Shown here: positions 50,853 through 60,846 of the stretch, piece by piece
How the letters are laid out: every line of letters begins with the position of its first letter
Position numbering within the stretch: the first letter of the stretch is position 1
DNA from: Mycolicibacterium fluoranthenivorans
GTDB taxonomy: Bacteria > Actinomycetota > Actinomycetes > Mycobacteriales > Mycobacteriaceae
Length of the DNA stretch: 64,000 nucleotides
Reading direction: 5' to 3'
Assembly: GCF_011758805.1 (NCBI RefSeq)
Contig: NZ_JAANOW010000002.1
Location: forward strand, 992,001 to 1,056,000
The notes under the pieces: model-generated
Database searches by the model: none
The model's input: the letters and a program-made list of their open reading frames with translations, nothing else
Told to the model about the DNA's origin: nothing
Position numbers and translations under genes: made by a program

Positions 50853-51650
50853 ATGACCCGGATCGCGTGCGCACAGATCGCACCCCAGCTCGGAGCCCCC
50901 GACGCCAACAGCGGTGTGATCGTCGAGCAGATCCGAGCTGCCGTCACGGCCGGCGCCGATGTCATCGTTCTTCCGGAGCTCGCCACCTCTGGGTACATGT
51001 TCGACGACGCCGACGAGGCCCGGGCGCACGCCCTGCCGGCCGCCACCACGTCGTTCGCGAACTGGATCGGCGCGGCCGGTGACGCGATCGTCGTCGGCGG
51101 CTTCCCGGAGATCGGCCCGGACGGGCTGCTGTACAACAGCGCGGTCATGCTCGATGCCACCGGCGTGCTGGGGTTCTACCGCAAGTCACATCTGTGGGAC
51201 CGGGAGAAGCTGATCTTCACCCCGGGTGCCGCGGTCCCGCAAGTGCTGGCCACCCGGCACGGCGCCATCGCCGTGATGATCTGCTACGACCTGGAATTCC
51301 CCGAGCTGACCCGGCCGGTGGCCTTGGCTGGGGCCGAACTCATTGCCGCACCGGTCAATTGGCCGTTGTTCCCGCGGCCCGAGGGTGAGCATCCGGGTGA
51401 GGTGATCAATGCCATGGCCACCGCACGGGCCAGCAAGGTGGCCGTGGCCTGCTGTGACCGCACCGGCGTGGAACGTGGCCAGCCGTGGACCGAAGGCAGT
51501 GTGGTGGTCTCACCCGACGGGTGGGTACTCGACAGTGTGGGGTCCGGCGCGGGTATCGCCATCGCCGACGTCGACCTTTCGGTGACCCACGACAAATCGT
51601 TGACCGCTCACGTCGATCTCTTCGGCGACCGGCGCCCCGAACTGTACTGA
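50853..51650 (+). CDS. carbon-nitrogen hydrolase (nitrilase superfamily amidase)
   Basis: A 265-residue enzyme with the nitrilase catalytic triad Glu42 (LPELATSGY), Lys111 (YRKSHLWD) and Cys144 (MICYDLEFPE). It hydrolyses an amide or carbamoyl bond. It follows the PucR gene by 13 bp. Together with the ureohydrolase it fits 4-guanidinobutyramide hydrolysis in the arginine oxygenase pathway or N-carbamoylputrescine hydrolysis; other omega-amides are possible. Confidence 0.87.
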   Translation: MTRIACAQIAPQLGAPDANSGVIVEQIRAAVTAGADVIVLPELATSGYMFDDADEARAHALPAATTSFANWIGAAGDAIVVGGFPEIGPDGLLYNSAVMLDATGVLGFYRKSHLWDREKLIFTPGAAVPQVLATRHGAIAVMICYDLEFPELTRPVALAGAELIAAPVNWPLFPRPEGEHPGEVINAMATARASKVAVACCDRTGVERGQPWTEGSVVVSPDGWVLDSVGSGAGIAIADVDLSVTHDKSLTAHVDLFGDRRPELY

Positions 51651-51655
51651 GCCCG

Positions 51656-53191
51656 TCAGCGGGTGGACTTCACGATCTGCGCGAAGTTGAACTGCCAGCG
51701 CTCCACGATGTGGAACCCCATCCGCTCGGACACCTGGTACGCCGGTGCCCGGCGCAACCGCGGGCCGGGATCCAGGCCCGGGCCGCTCTGGTGGTCCGGC
51801 ACGGACGCGTCCCGTTGCGACACCGTCCACAGCACCGTGCACTTGCGGACCTGGTCGGCCACCCCCCAGATGCCCAGATGTGCGTCCCAGAGCCGGTTTC
51901 GGTCCGCGGCGCGCGCGCCACGGCCCGGGTCCACCAACTTGGCGTAGGCCGCGGGCCGGGCCGCGGTCAGGGGCCGGATCGGGCCGGGTAGCCAGGTGGT
52001 GGTGTTGTCCATGATCAGGCAGTCCCCGGGGGCGGCGTGCGCGGTGACGATATCGGCGACCTGGCTGAAATCCATACCCTCCTTCGCGTACGGGCCGCGC
52101 TGGACCACCAGGAAGTTCGGGGTGGCGGCGACGGCGAGCACTGCCACCGCGGCGGTGGCCCGCTCGCGGGTCCGTACGAGGGCCACGATGCACACACCGA
52201 GCAGCAGTGCCATGGCCGGGGCGGTGTAGGTCAGGTAACGCGGGTAGTAGATCGGTTCGGCCACAGCGGAATACGCCAGCATGACGGCGGTCGGCAGTAT
52301 CACCCATGCCAGCGCGAGCCGGATCAGGGCCTGTGCGCCGGGGTCGGTCGGCCGCAGTCGCCGGAACACCAGCGGGAGCGCAAGAATCGCTGCGGCGCAC
52401 ACGGCGAACGCCAGGCTCTGATCGAAGTACTGCTTCTTGAGAAGCTCGCCGAATGTGCCGGCCGACAGCGGAGAGATCCAGTGCACCTGCGCGATCTGGG
52501 TGCGGCAGAAGAACAGGAACGGCGCGACCGCGGTGACCGCGGTGCCGGTCGCGACCGCCCAGGCGACCGCCGGCCGGCGGGCTCTCAGGGTCGCCACATG
52601 GGCCGCGTGCACCAGCACCAGCAGCACCATGAAGACGTTGAGCACGGTGGCCAGCGCCAGGCCGGCGCCGTACCACGCCCACAAACCGGGTCGCTGCCGG
52701 CGCGTGGATACGACCAGCAGCACCGTCAGCCACACGGCGACCGCTGCGGTCAGCGCGTAGGACCGCGCCTCGATCCCGGCCCACGTCATCCTCGGCAGGA
52801 TCGCGAACACCACACCCGCGGTGACCGCCGAGGAACGGCCGACGAATTGCCGGGCCAGCGCCACCACCCCGGCGGCGGCGACGCCGACGGCCAGGCAGCT
52901 GGAGAATCGGGTCCAGAACTCGGTGGCGGGGAACACCGTGAACCACCCGTGCATCAGCAGGTAGTACGCGCCGTGCACCGCATCGATATTGCCCAGCAGA
53001 CCCCACAGCTGGCCGACGGTGCGGGTCCCCGCGGAGATGGTGGCCGCCTCGTCGAACCACAGCGAAGGGCGGGCCGCCCCGGCCGCGCTCACGACTACGG
53101 CGAAGACTCCGACCAGGACACTGTCGAGTCCGCCGGTGCGCAACCGGGCGGCCGGATCACGCCGGCCCAGCGTGAGCTGTGACAGTTGCAC
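51656..53191 (-). CDS. GT-C family membrane glycosyltransferase (mannosyltransferase-like)
   Basis: This 511-residue protein has about 10-11 transmembrane helices and the GT-C acidic motif in SLWFDEAATI, a loop after the first helix, which coordinates metal and polyprenyl-phosphate sugar. The order glycosyltransferase, universal stress protein, metallo-hydrolase, uvrA matches M. tuberculosis Rv1635c-Rv1636-Rv1637c-Rv1638, where Rv1635c is a mannosyltransferase of lipoarabinomannan capping. I infer orthology by position. The start at the GTG at 53191 has a weak ribosome site. Confidence 0.78.
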   Translation of the reverse strand: MQLSQLTLGRRDPAARLRTGGLDSVLVGVFAVVVSAAGAARPSLWFDEAATISAGTRTVGQLWGLLGNIDAVHGAYYLLMHGWFTVFPATEFWTRFSSCLAVGVAAAGVVALARQFVGRSSAVTAGVVFAILPRMTWAGIEARSYALTAAVAVWLTVLLVVSTRRQRPGLWAWYGAGLALATVLNVFMVLLVLVHAAHVATLRARRPAVAWAVATGTAVTAVAPFLFFCRTQIAQVHWISPLSAGTFGELLKKQYFDQSLAFAVCAAAILALPLVFRRLRPTDPGAQALIRLALAWVILPTAVMLAYSAVAEPIYYPRYLTYTAPAMALLLGVCIVALVRTRERATAAVAVLAVAATPNFLVVQRGPYAKEGMDFSQVADIVTAHAAPGDCLIMDNTTTWLPGPIRPLTAARPAAYAKLVDPGRGARAADRNRLWDAHLGIWGVADQVRKCTVLWTVSQRDASVPDHQSGPGLDPGPRLRRAPAYQVSERMGFHIVERWQFNFAQIVKSTR

Positions 53192-53642
53192 CTGGCGGAC
53201 CCCCGATTTTCGCTATAGGGCAGAACCGTAATACCCGGCCCGCGGTGCCGCTACCGCACGTCGGTGCGGGTCCGGTGTTCGCCGACGGGACGGCACCGGA
53301 TACATGTTCTCGGACAGTGATTTTGCCGCCGACATGGCACCGCCATGTCGGCGGATGTCGACCCTGGACGCCGTTGAGGTGCCAAACATCGGCGCAGTGA
53401 ACGAAATTCGGTACCGTTGTGACCCTCGGCAGGGGCCGGACGGGCTTTGACGCAGGTCACGTCCAGCCCATGTCCTGCATCACCAAAAGGCCTGATCCGG
53501 ACGCCTGACCGATACCATCGGTATTCGAAAGGCGCCAACGGGACGGTGGTCGGCGCGCCGGGTGTCGCGAATCGCGCCCACGGCCGCCGAGCAAAGGGTT
53601 ACTGTCTGCGTTGGCTTAGCTACTGACACTTGGAGGGCATGA
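53192..53642. other. 451-bp divergent intergenic region with two inverted repeats
   Basis: Two dyads are present. A perfect 13-bp inverted repeat with a 3-base loop spans 53326-53354 (CCGCCGACATGGC, ACC, GCCATGTCGGCGG). A smaller one, ACCGAT-ACC-ATCGGT, is at 53508-53522. The large one has no T-run on either strand and lies between divergent genes, so an operator or leader structure is likelier than a terminator. No DosR-type box was found before the stress protein gene. No convincing ORF. Confidence 0.55.
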
Positions 53643-54086
53643 ATGAGCGCCTATCGGACCGTGGTCGTCGGCACGGACGGATCTGATTCGTCACTGCGTG
53701 CCGTGGAACGCGCCGGAGAGATCGCTGCTGGAGCGGGCGCGAAACTCATCGTCGCGACGGCATACTTCCCGCAGAGCGAAGACCACCACGCCGCCGACGT
53801 GCTGAAGGACGAGGGCTACAAGACGACCGGCAACGCCCCTATCTACGCGATCCTCAAGGAAGCGAGCGATCGCGCGAAGGTCGCGGGCGCGAAGGATATC
53901 GAGGAGAAGGCGATCGTCGGGGCACCCGTCGATGCCTTGGTCGACCTGGCCAATGATTCCGGAGCGGATCTGCTGGTGGTCGGCAACGTCGGTCTTTCGA
54001 CCATCGCGGGCCGGCTTCTGGGCTCGGTGCCCGCGAACGTGGCACGTCGGTCGAAGGTCGACGTGCTCATCGTGCACACGTCCTGA
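53643..54086 (+). CDS. universal stress protein (Rv1636/TB15.3-like)
   Basis: A 147-residue single-domain USP with VVVGTDGSDSS at the N-terminus and the nucleotide-binding GNVGLSTIAGRLLGSVPANV near the end. It closely resembles M. tuberculosis Rv1636, a cAMP-binding USP, in order of motifs (VVGTDGSDSS, IVGAPVDALV, KVDVLIVHT). GGAGGG is 5 bp before the ATG at 53643; an ATG at 53639 is out of frame. A classic terminator follows. Confidence 0.92.
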   Translation: MSAYRTVVVGTDGSDSSLRAVERAGEIAAGAGAKLIVATAYFPQSEDHHAADVLKDEGYKTTGNAPIYAILKEASDRAKVAGAKDIEEKAIVGAPVDALVDLANDSGADLLVVGNVGLSTIAGRLLGSVPANVARRSKVDVLIVHTS

Positions 54087-54100
54087 CATCACGTCCGAAG

Positions 54101-54131
54101 GCCCGGCACACTGCGGTGTGCCGGGCTTTTT
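54101..54131 (+). terminator. intrinsic terminator after the stress protein gene
   Basis: A perfect 11-bp stem (GCCCGGCACAC / GTGTGCCGGGC) with loop TGCG is followed by five T residues. It is the clearest rho-independent terminator in the window. Confidence 0.92.
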
Positions 54132-54316
54132 GCATCTCCGGCCGTTGATGGACTTTACAAAAGTACGATGAAATGTCACGGTGTCCGGGTGGACGTGCCG
54201 CTATCCGATCAGAGTCGTGCGCTCCGGCGGGGCCGTGAACCGGTGAGAATTCCGGCCGGGCAGGACATCTGGCTCTCCGGGCGGCCGGGTCCCTCGCCGA
54301 CCTCGAGTGGAGTCCG

Positions 54317-55231
54317 ATGAAATTCGCGTTCACGCATCCAATGCACAGCCATCCGTACAACCCCGAATTGGTCGGCGGGGCCGGGGTGGCGGCGGTGGCC
54401 GTGGCAGCGGAGAAGGCGGGTTTCGGCGGTTTCGGATTCACCGATCACCCGGCCCCCACCGAGAAATGGCTGCGGGCCGGCGGGCATGACGCCCTGGATC
54501 CGTTCGTGGCCATGGGGTTTGCCGCGGCACACACCACGACCCTGCGGCTGATACCCAATGTGGTGGTGCTGCCGTACCGCAACCCCTTCGTGGTCGCCAA
54601 AGCCGGTGCGACGCTCGACCTGTTGTCGGGTGGGCGCTTCACCCTGGCCGTCGGCGTCGGTTACCTCAAGCGTGAATTCATGGCCCTGGGCGTCGATTTC
54701 GAGGAGCGGGCAGGCCTGGTCGACGAGGCACTGCAGGTGATCCGGGCCATCTGGACCACCGATGACTACAGCTTCGAAGGCAGGCATTTCACGGCCGCGG
54801 GGGTCACCGCTCATCCCCGCCCGGCCGTCGCCCCGCCCATCTGGGTCGGCGGCAACACCGGCGCCGCCAGGCGCCGCGCCGCGCTGTACGGCGACGGATG
54901 GTGCCCGTTTCCCGCACCCGCGGTGCTGGCCCAGACCGCCCGGACGGCATCGCTGGAATCGCTGGCGGAACTCGAAGTGGGGATCGGCGATCTGCGGCGG
55001 CGTCTCGACGAGACCGGTCGCGATCCGGCGACCGTCGACATCACCTTCAGCAACAGCCAGGGCGGCGTACCCGGTGCGGACGGCTTCGACGCCGCCGCCT
55101 ACCTGGACGGTGTCGCCGCGCTGGCCGACTGCGGTGTCACCTGGATCCAGGTGCAGGTGCCCGGTGACAGCCTGGCCCACGCTGTCGAGGCGGTCGAGCA
55201 GTTCGGCGAGCAGGTCATCGCCAAGCTCTGA
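54317..55231 (+). CDS. LLM-class F420-dependent oxidoreductase
   Basis: A 304-residue luciferase-like TIM-barrel protein with GFTDHPAP, LLSGGRFTLAVGVGYLKREF and PPIWVGGNTGAARRRAALYGDGW (two adjoining blocks), the pattern of F420-dependent oxidoreductases. GGAG precedes the ATG. It interrupts the conserved order between the stress protein and uvrA and is followed by a P450 gene 85 bp downstream on the same strand; the two could be an inserted pair. Substrate unknown. Confidence 0.85.
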   Translation: MKFAFTHPMHSHPYNPELVGGAGVAAVAVAAEKAGFGGFGFTDHPAPTEKWLRAGGHDALDPFVAMGFAAAHTTTLRLIPNVVVLPYRNPFVVAKAGATLDLLSGGRFTLAVGVGYLKREFMALGVDFEERAGLVDEALQVIRAIWTTDDYSFEGRHFTAAGVTAHPRPAVAPPIWVGGNTGAARRRAALYGDGWCPFPAPAVLAQTARTASLESLAELEVGIGDLRRRLDETGRDPATVDITFSNSQGGVPGADGFDAAAYLDGVAALADCGVTWIQVQVPGDSLAHAVEAVEQFGEQVIAKL

Positions 55232-55316
55232 AGACAAAATTCGGTGACTCCGGCGGAGAAATTGCGGACAGACCACTTGTCGCGGTGCCACACTCGGCAC
55301 TGACGGGAGGTCGACG

Positions 55317-56615
55317 ATGACCGCAACACTGACTCATACCGGAATCCCACCCCGCAGGAACGGTGCACCACCGCCCGACGTGCCGCTCGGCGATATCGAT
55401 CTCGGCTCGCTGGAGTTCTGGGAGTGGGACGACGACCTGCGCGACGGTGCTTTCGCCACCCTGCGCCGTGAATCGCCGATCACCTTCTTCGGGGTGCCGG
55501 AGTTCGCCGGGTTCCCGTCGGGGGCGGGGCACTGGGCGCTGACCACCTATGACGACGTGCGTCACGCCAGCCGACACCCTGAGATCTTCAGTTCCAGCCC
55601 GACCAGCACCTCGCTGTCGGATGTGCCTGCCGAGATCTCCGAGTTCTTCGGCTCGATGATCACCCTCGACGATCCGCGCCACCTGCGCTTGCGCGGCATC
55701 GTCAACCGGGCCTTCACTCCCAAGGTGGTGGCGCGCATCGAGGACAGTGTGCGCGAGCGGGCCCGCCGGCTGGTCGCGCAGATGGTCGAGCGGCACCCGG
55801 ACGGCGAGGCGGAATTCGTATCCGAGGTGGCCGGCCAACTGCCGCTGCAGATCATCTGCGATCTGATGGGCATCCCCGAGGAGGACGAGGCCGAGATCTT
55901 CCACTGGACGACGGTGCTGCTCGGCGCAGGCGATGACGAAGTGTCCGGCGACTACGACGAAATCCTCAAGGTGTCAACGAATCTCGCCAACTATGGGATG
56001 AACCTGGCCGAACAACGGCGGGCCAAGCCGGCCGAGGACCTGACCACCAATCTGGTGCAGGCCGAGGTCGACGGCGAGCGACTGAGCTCCGCGGAGATCG
56101 CCTCGTTCTTCATCCTGCTGTCGGCGGCGGGTAACGAGACGACACGCAACGCCATCAGCCACGGGATGGTGGCGCTGACCCGCTATCCCGAGCAGCGCGA
56201 TATCTGGTGGCAGGATTTCGACCGGGTGGCTCCGACGGCGGTCGAGGAGATCGTCCGGTGGGGCTCACCGCTCATCTTCATGCGACGCAACCTGACCGAA
56301 GACATCGAGTTGCGCGGCATCCAGATGAAGGCCGGCGACAAGATCTCGATGTGGTACGCCTCGGCCAACCGCGACGAGCAGAGGTTCGCCGACCCCTACC
56401 GGTTCGACGTGACCCGTGACCCCAACCCGCAGATCGGCTACGGCGCCGGCGGCGCGCACTTCTGTCTGGGGGCCAACCTGGCCCGCCGCGAGGTCCGGGT
56501 GGTCTTCGACGAGCTGTACCGCCAGGTTCCCGACATCGTCGCGACCGCCGAGCCGGCGATCCTGCGGTCGGCCTTCATCCACGGGATCAAGCGGCTGCCC
56601 GTGGCATGGGATTGA
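55317..56615 (+). CDS. cyp124: cytochrome P450, CYP124-like
   Basis: A 432-residue P450 that reads like M. tuberculosis CYP124 along its length: PPPDVPLGDIDLGSLEFWE, RDGAFATLRRESPI, ITLDDPRHLRLRGIVNRAFT and FILLSAAGNETTRNAISHG. The heme loop is GYGAGGAHFCLGANLARRE with Cys383; tyrosine replaces the usual phenylalanine at the start of the loop. CYP124 hydroxylates the omega position of methyl-branched lipids and can act on the side chain of cholesterol derivatives. GGGAGG is 6 bp before the ATG. This activity would fit the first step for the catabolic genes at 0-38 kb, but linkage is inferred. It may be a paralogue. Confidence 0.86.
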   Translation: MTATLTHTGIPPRRNGAPPPDVPLGDIDLGSLEFWEWDDDLRDGAFATLRRESPITFFGVPEFAGFPSGAGHWALTTYDDVRHASRHPEIFSSSPTSTSLSDVPAEISEFFGSMITLDDPRHLRLRGIVNRAFTPKVVARIEDSVRERARRLVAQMVERHPDGEAEFVSEVAGQLPLQIICDLMGIPEEDEAEIFHWTTVLLGAGDDEVSGDYDEILKVSTNLANYGMNLAEQRRAKPAEDLTTNLVQAEVDGERLSSAEIASFFILLSAAGNETTRNAISHGMVALTRYPEQRDIWWQDFDRVAPTAVEEIVRWGSPLIFMRRNLTEDIELRGIQMKAGDKISMWYASANRDEQRFADPYRFDVTRDPNPQIGYGAGGAHFCLGANLARREVRVVFDELYRQVPDIVATAEPAILRSAFIHGIKRLPVAWD

Positions 56616-56630
56616 GCCCGGCCCCGCGAT

Positions 56631-57146
56631 TCACCAGCCCGTCGATCCGGGGATGCCCTTGAAGGGACCGGTCACCCAGCTGGTGATCCATCCGCCGTAG
56701 AAGCCACCGGGCTGCGGCAGGACCTCCTCGCCGTTCACGGTGCAGCGGTCGACATCCGCGGCCATCACCGCGATTGCTCCGGTCAACGGTGCGAAGTCGC
56801 GCGTCGGCTTGAGGTAGGTCCACGCCGCCCGCTTCGCCACGACCGACCCCGACACCAGGTCGTAGTAGCTGGCCGCGCCCTTCCACTCACACCACGTCCA
56901 CTCACCTGACGACGAACCCGCCGCGTCGCGCAGCACCCCGTCACCGAATGCCGCGCGAGGCAGGTAGTACGTCGGCGGATGGCTGGTCTCCAGGACTCGC
57001 CAGCCCCGTTCGGTCGACGCGATCCGCTCGCCGCCGAGTTCGACGGTGATCGACCCCCGGAACTCTTCCAGCCGGGGCGGGCGTGGGTAGTCCCACACCG
57101 ATTCCTGACCGGGGCCCGGTGTGTCGGGGACGGGCCGGCTGCTCAT
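56631..57146 (-). CDS. DUF427 domain protein
   Basis: A 171-residue protein with ESVWDYPRPPRLEEF, ERGWRVLETSHPPTYYLPR, TWCEWKGAASYYDL and AAWTYLKPT, the conserved Trp/Pro/Tyr pattern of DUF427 beta-tent proteins. Function unknown. ATG at 57146 lies 4 bp beyond the metallo-hydrolase stop, so they are co-transcribed. Positions beyond the ATG up to 57629 are shadow of the metallo-hydrolase. Confidence 0.82.
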   Translation of the reverse strand: MSSRPVPDTPGPGQESVWDYPRPPRLEEFRGSITVELGGERIASTERGWRVLETSHPPTYYLPRAAFGDGVLRDAAGSSSGEWTWCEWKGAASYYDLVSGSVVAKRAAWTYLKPTRDFAPLTGAIAVMAADVDRCTVNGEEVLPQPGGFYGGWITSWVTGPFKGIPGSTGW

Positions 57147-57150
57147 CGGG

Positions 57151-57846
57151 TCACCACCCGCGGGCGCGCCATTCGGCGAGATGGGGCCGCTCGGCACCGA
57201 GAGTGGTGTCATCGCCGTGGCCCGGATGCACCACGGTTGAATCCGGATAGCGGTCGAACAGCTTCGTGGCCACATCGCCGAGCAGCCGCTCGAAGTCGCC
57301 GTCCTTCCACGTCTTGCCGACCCCGCCCGGGAACAGGCAGTCCCCGGTGAACAGATGGGTGACGTCCCCCGCCCCGTCCCCGCCGCCGCGCAGCGCCAAG
57401 GCGACCGACCCCTCGGTGTGACCCTGCAGATGAATGACGTCGAAGGTGAGCTCGCCGATGTCGATGGTGTCGCCGTCGGAGAGGATGCGGTACGGGGTGA
57501 CGGGTAGCGGTTCGGCGTCCAGCGCGTGCGCTGCGGTCGGTGCACCCGTGGCCTCGGCCACAGCTTGCAGTGCCTGCCAGTGGTCGAGATGCTGGTGGGT
57601 GGTGACGATGAGCGAGACCTCGGGGGCATACGTGTCGATCAGCTCGATGAGCCGGTCGGCGTCATTGGCCGCGTCGATGAGCAGGGTTTTCCCGGTTGCG
57701 GAACAGGTGATCAGGTAGGCGTTGTTGTCCATCGGGCCGACGGATGCCTTGATGATGGTGGCCGCGGGCAGGGTGCGCCGGGCCGCGGTCCCGGGGTCGA
57801 CGTGACCGGTGTAGTCGTCGCTGACGAGGCTGTGTGGGCTGTTCAC
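57151..57846 (-). CDS. metallo-beta-lactamase-fold hydrolase, glyoxalase-II-like
   Basis: A 231-residue MBL-fold protein with [10 protein letters not shown] (zinc ligands about 82-88), [22 protein letters not shown] and HPGHGDDT. This is the complete ligand set of glyoxalase II and related thiol-ester hydrolases. It is divergent from uvrA, as M. tuberculosis Rv1637c is. In mycobacteria, mycothiol thioesters would be plausible substrates. Confidence 0.86.
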   Translation of the reverse strand: MNSPHSLVSDDYTGHVDPGTAARRTLPAATIIKASVGPMDNNAYLITCSATGKTLLIDAANDADRLIELIDTYAPEVSLIVTTHQHLDHWQALQAVAEATGAPTAAHALDAEPLPVTPYRILSDGDTIDIGELTFDVIHLQGHTEGSVALALRGGGDGAGDVTHLFTGDCLFPGGVGKTWKDGDFERLLGDVATKLFDRYPDSTVVHPGHGDDTTLGAERPHLAEWRARGW

Positions 57847-57933
57847 AATCCCACGCTAGCGGGCTTGTCGGTGCCGGCACCTAGCATGGGGCCTGGATTC
57901 TTGTGCCTTGCGCAGGAACGGAAAGGGTGGAGT

Positions 57934-60846
57934 GTGTCTGACCGTCTGATCGTCAAGGGTGCGCGCGAGCACAATCTGCGTGGCGTGGACCTTGACCTGC
58001 CCCGCGACGCGATGATCGTGTTCACCGGTTTGTCCGGGTCCGGCAAGTCGTCGCTGGCTTTCGACACGATCTTCGCCGAGGGGCAGCGCCGCTACGTCGA
58101 GTCGTTGTCGGCCTACGCCCGGCAGTTCCTCGGGCAGATGGACAAACCCGATGTCGACTTCATCGAAGGCCTCTCGCCGGCGGTGTCCATCGACCAGAAG
58201 TCCACCAACCGCAACCCGCGCTCCACCGTCGGCACCATCACCGAGGTCTACGACTACCTGCGTCTGCTGTACGCCCGGGCCGGCACGCCGCACTGCCCGG
58301 TGTGTGGGGAGCGCATCGCGCGGCAGACGCCGCAGCAGATCGTCGACCAGGTGCTGGCCATGGAGGACGGCACCAAGTTCCAGGTGCTCGCGCCGGTGGT
58401 GCGTACCCGCAAGGGCGAATTCGTGGATCTCTTCGACAAGCTGAACTCGCAGGGTTACAGCCGGGTGCGGGTGGACGGGGTGGTTCATCCACTGACCGAT
58501 CCACCCAAGCTGAAGAAGCAGGAGAAGCACGATATCGAGGTGGTCGTCGACCGCCTCACCGTCAAGGCCAGCAGCAAACAGCGCCTGACCGACTCGGTCG
58601 AGACCGCGCTGGGCCTGGCCGACGGGATCGTCGTCCTCGATTTCGTCGACCGCGAAGACGACCACCCGCATCGCGAACAACGCTTCTCCGAGAAGCTGGC
58701 CTGCCCCAACGGGCATCCGCTGGCCGTCGACGACCTGGAACCGCGGTCGTTCTCGTTCAACTCGCCCTACGGCGCCTGCCCCGAATGCACCGGGTTGGGC
58801 ATCAAGAAGGAGGTCGACCCGGAGCTCGTCGTCCCCGACCCGGAGTTGACCCTGGCGGAGGGAGCGGTGGCACCGTGGTCGATGGGCCACACCTCCGAGT
58901 ACTTCACCCGCATGATGGCCGGCCTCGGCGAGGAGCTCGGCTTCGACGTCGACACCCCGTGGAAGCGGCTGCCGGCCAAGGCACGCAAGGCCATTCTGGA
59001 GGGCTCCGACCACCAGGTTCATGTGCGGTACAAGAACCGCTATGGCCGCACCCGGTCCTACTACGCCGACTTCGAGGGCGTCCTCGCCTTCCTGCAGCGA
59101 CGGATGGAACAGACCGAGTCCGAGCAGATGAAGGAACGCTACGAGGGCTTCATGCGCGACATTCCGTGCCCGGAATGCGCCGGTACCCGGCTCAAGCCCG
59201 AAATCCTCGCGGTGACCCTGGCGGCCGGGACCCACGGTGCCAAGTCCATCGCCGAGGTCGCCGAACTGTCCATCGCCGACTGCGCGGCCTTCCTCAACGC
59301 ACTCACCCTGGGCACACGTGAGCAGGCGATCGCCGGGCAGGTGCTCAAGGAGATCCAGTCCCGGCTGGGCTTCCTGCTCGACGTCGGCCTGGAATACCTG
59401 TCGCTGTCGCGGGCCGCGGCGACGCTGTCCGGCGGCGAGGCGCAGCGCATCCGGCTGGCCACCCAAATCGGTTCCGGACTGGTGGGCGTGCTGTATGTGC
59501 TCGACGAGCCGTCCATCGGTCTGCACCAGCGCGACAACCGCAAGCTGATCGACACCCTGATGCGGTTGCGCAATCTGGGCAATACGTTGATCGTCGTCGA
59601 GCACGATCTGGACACCATCGCGCACGCCGACTGGGTGGTCGACATCGGCCCCTATGCCGGTGAGCACGGCGGGCGGATCGTGCACAGCGGTTCGTACGCG
59701 GACCTGCTGAAGAACCCGGAATCCCTTACCGGAGCCTATCTTTCGGGTAAGGAGAGCATCGAGGTCCCGGCCATTCGCCGGCCCGTGGACCGCAAACGTC
59801 AGCTCACCGTGGTGGGTGCGCGCGAGCACAACCTCAAAGAGGTCGACGTGGCCTTCCCCCTGGGGGTGCTGACCTCGGTCACCGGGGTGTCGGGGTCGGG
59901 GAAGTCCACCCTGGTCAACGACATCCTGGCGACGGTGCTGGCGAACAAGCTCAACGGCGCGCGTCAGGTCCCGGGCCGGCACACCCGGATCAACGGGATC
60001 GACCAACTGGACAAGCTGGTCCGCGTCGACCAGTCGCCGATCGGTCGCACCCCGCGGTCCAACCCGGCCACCTACACCGGGGTGTTCGACAAGATCCGCA
60101 CCCTGTTCGCCGCGACCACCGAGGCCAAGGTGCGCGGGTACCAGCCGGGCCGGTTCTCGTTCAACGTCAAAGGCGGCCGCTGCGAAGCATGTTCGGGCGA
60201 CGGCACGCTGAAGATCGAGATGAACTTCCTGCCCGATGTGTATGTGCCGTGCGAGGTTTGCCATGGCGCCCGGTACAACCGGGAGACCCTCGAGGTGCAC
60301 TACAAGGGCAAGACCATCTCCGAGGTGCTCGACATGCCGATCGAGGAGGCCACCGAGTTCTTCGAGCCGATCTCCTCGATCCACCGCTATCTCAAGACGC
60401 TGGTGGATGTCGGGCTCGGCTATGTGCGGTTGGGACAGCCGGCGCCCACGCTGTCCGGTGGTGAGGCGCAACGGGTGAAGCTGGCGGCCGAATTGCAGAA
60501 GCGGTCCACCGGCCGCACCGTCTACATCCTCGACGAGCCCACCACCGGTCTGCATTTCGAGGACATCCGCAAGTTGCTCAAGGTGATCAACGGTCTTGTC
60601 GACAAGGGCAATTCGGTCATCGTGATCGAGCACAACCTGGATGTCATCAAGACCTCCGACTGGATCGTCGACATGGGTCCCGAAGGGGGTGCAGGTGGCG
60701 GCACCGTCGTCGCGCAGGGCACCCCCGAGGATGTGGCGGCCACGCCGGAGAGCTACACCGGGCAGTTCCTCGCAGAGATGCTCGGTATGCCCGCGCCGGT
60801 ATCCGCGCCTGCCCCGAGCCGGAAGCGGCGCAAGGTCAGCGCGTAG
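57934..60846 (+). CDS. uvrA: excinuclease ABC subunit A
   Basis: A 970-residue UvrA, the damage-recognition ATPase of nucleotide excision repair. Two ABC modules each have Walker A (GLSGSGKSS and GVSGSGKST) and signature ([12 protein letters not shown] and [12 protein letters not shown]). Zinc-finger cysteines lie in [17 protein letters not shown] and [14 protein letters not shown]...[13 protein letters not shown] at 57934 follows GGGTGGAG; the frame is open to 57526 through the divergent gene's shadow. Its last 11 bp overlap the convergent winged-helix gene. A mycobacterial LexA/SOS box was not identified upstream. Confidence 0.97.
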   Translation: MSDRLIVKGAREHNLRGVDLDLPRDAMIVFTGLSGSGKSSLAFDTIFAEGQRRYVESLSAYARQFLGQMDKPDVDFIEGLSPAVSIDQKSTNRNPRSTVGTITEVYDYLRLLYARAGTPHCPVCGERIARQTPQQIVDQVLAMEDGTKFQVLAPVVRTRKGEFVDLFDKLNSQGYSRVRVDGVVHPLTDPPKLKKQEKHDIEVVVDRLTVKASSKQRLTDSVETALGLADGIVVLDFVDREDDHPHREQRFSEKLACPNGHPLAVDDLEPRSFSFNSPYGACPECTGLGIKKEVDPELVVPDPELTLAEGAVAPWSMGHTSEYFTRMMAGLGEELGFDVDTPWKRLPAKARKAILEGSDHQVHVRYKNRYGRTRSYYADFEGVLAFLQRRMEQTESEQMKERYEGFMRDIPCPECAGTRLKPEILAVTLAAGTHGAKSIAEVAELSIADCAAFLNALTLGTREQAIAGQVLKEIQSRLGFLLDVGLEYLSLSRAAATLSGGEAQRIRLATQIGSGLVGVLYVLDEPSIGLHQRDNRKLIDTLMRLRNLGNTLIVVEHDLDTIAHADWVVDIGPYAGEHGGRIVHSGSYADLLKNPESLTGAYLSGKESIEVPAIRRPVDRKRQLTVVGAREHNLKEVDVAFPLGVLTSVTGVSGSGKSTLVNDILATVLANKLNGARQVPGRHTRINGIDQLDKLVRVDQSPIGRTPRSNPATYTGVFDKIRTLFAATTEAKVRGYQPGRFSFNVKGGRCEACSGDGTLKIEMNFLPDVYVPCEVCHGARYNRETLEVHYKGKTISEVLDMPIEEATEFFEPISSIHRYLKTLVDVGLGYVRLGQPAPTLSGGEAQRVKLAAELQKRSTGRTVYILDEPTTGLHFEDIRKLLKVINGLVDKGNSVIVIEHNLDVIKTSDWIVDMGPEGGAGGGTVVAQGTPEDVAATPESYTGQFLAEMLGMPAPVSAPAPSRKRRKVSA

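Noticed and set aside
53326..53354. Reading the 13-bp inverted repeat as an intrinsic terminator
   Set aside because: There is no T-run on either strand and both flanking genes start, rather than end, on either side.
53400..53642. DosR box before the universal stress protein gene
   Set aside because: No sequence near the GGGAC-N-GTCCC dormancy palindrome could be found.
57856..60633. 925-codon minus-strand frame
   Set aside because: Antisense shadow of uvrA. Composition is typical of the reverse frame of a GC3-rich gene and no domain is visible.
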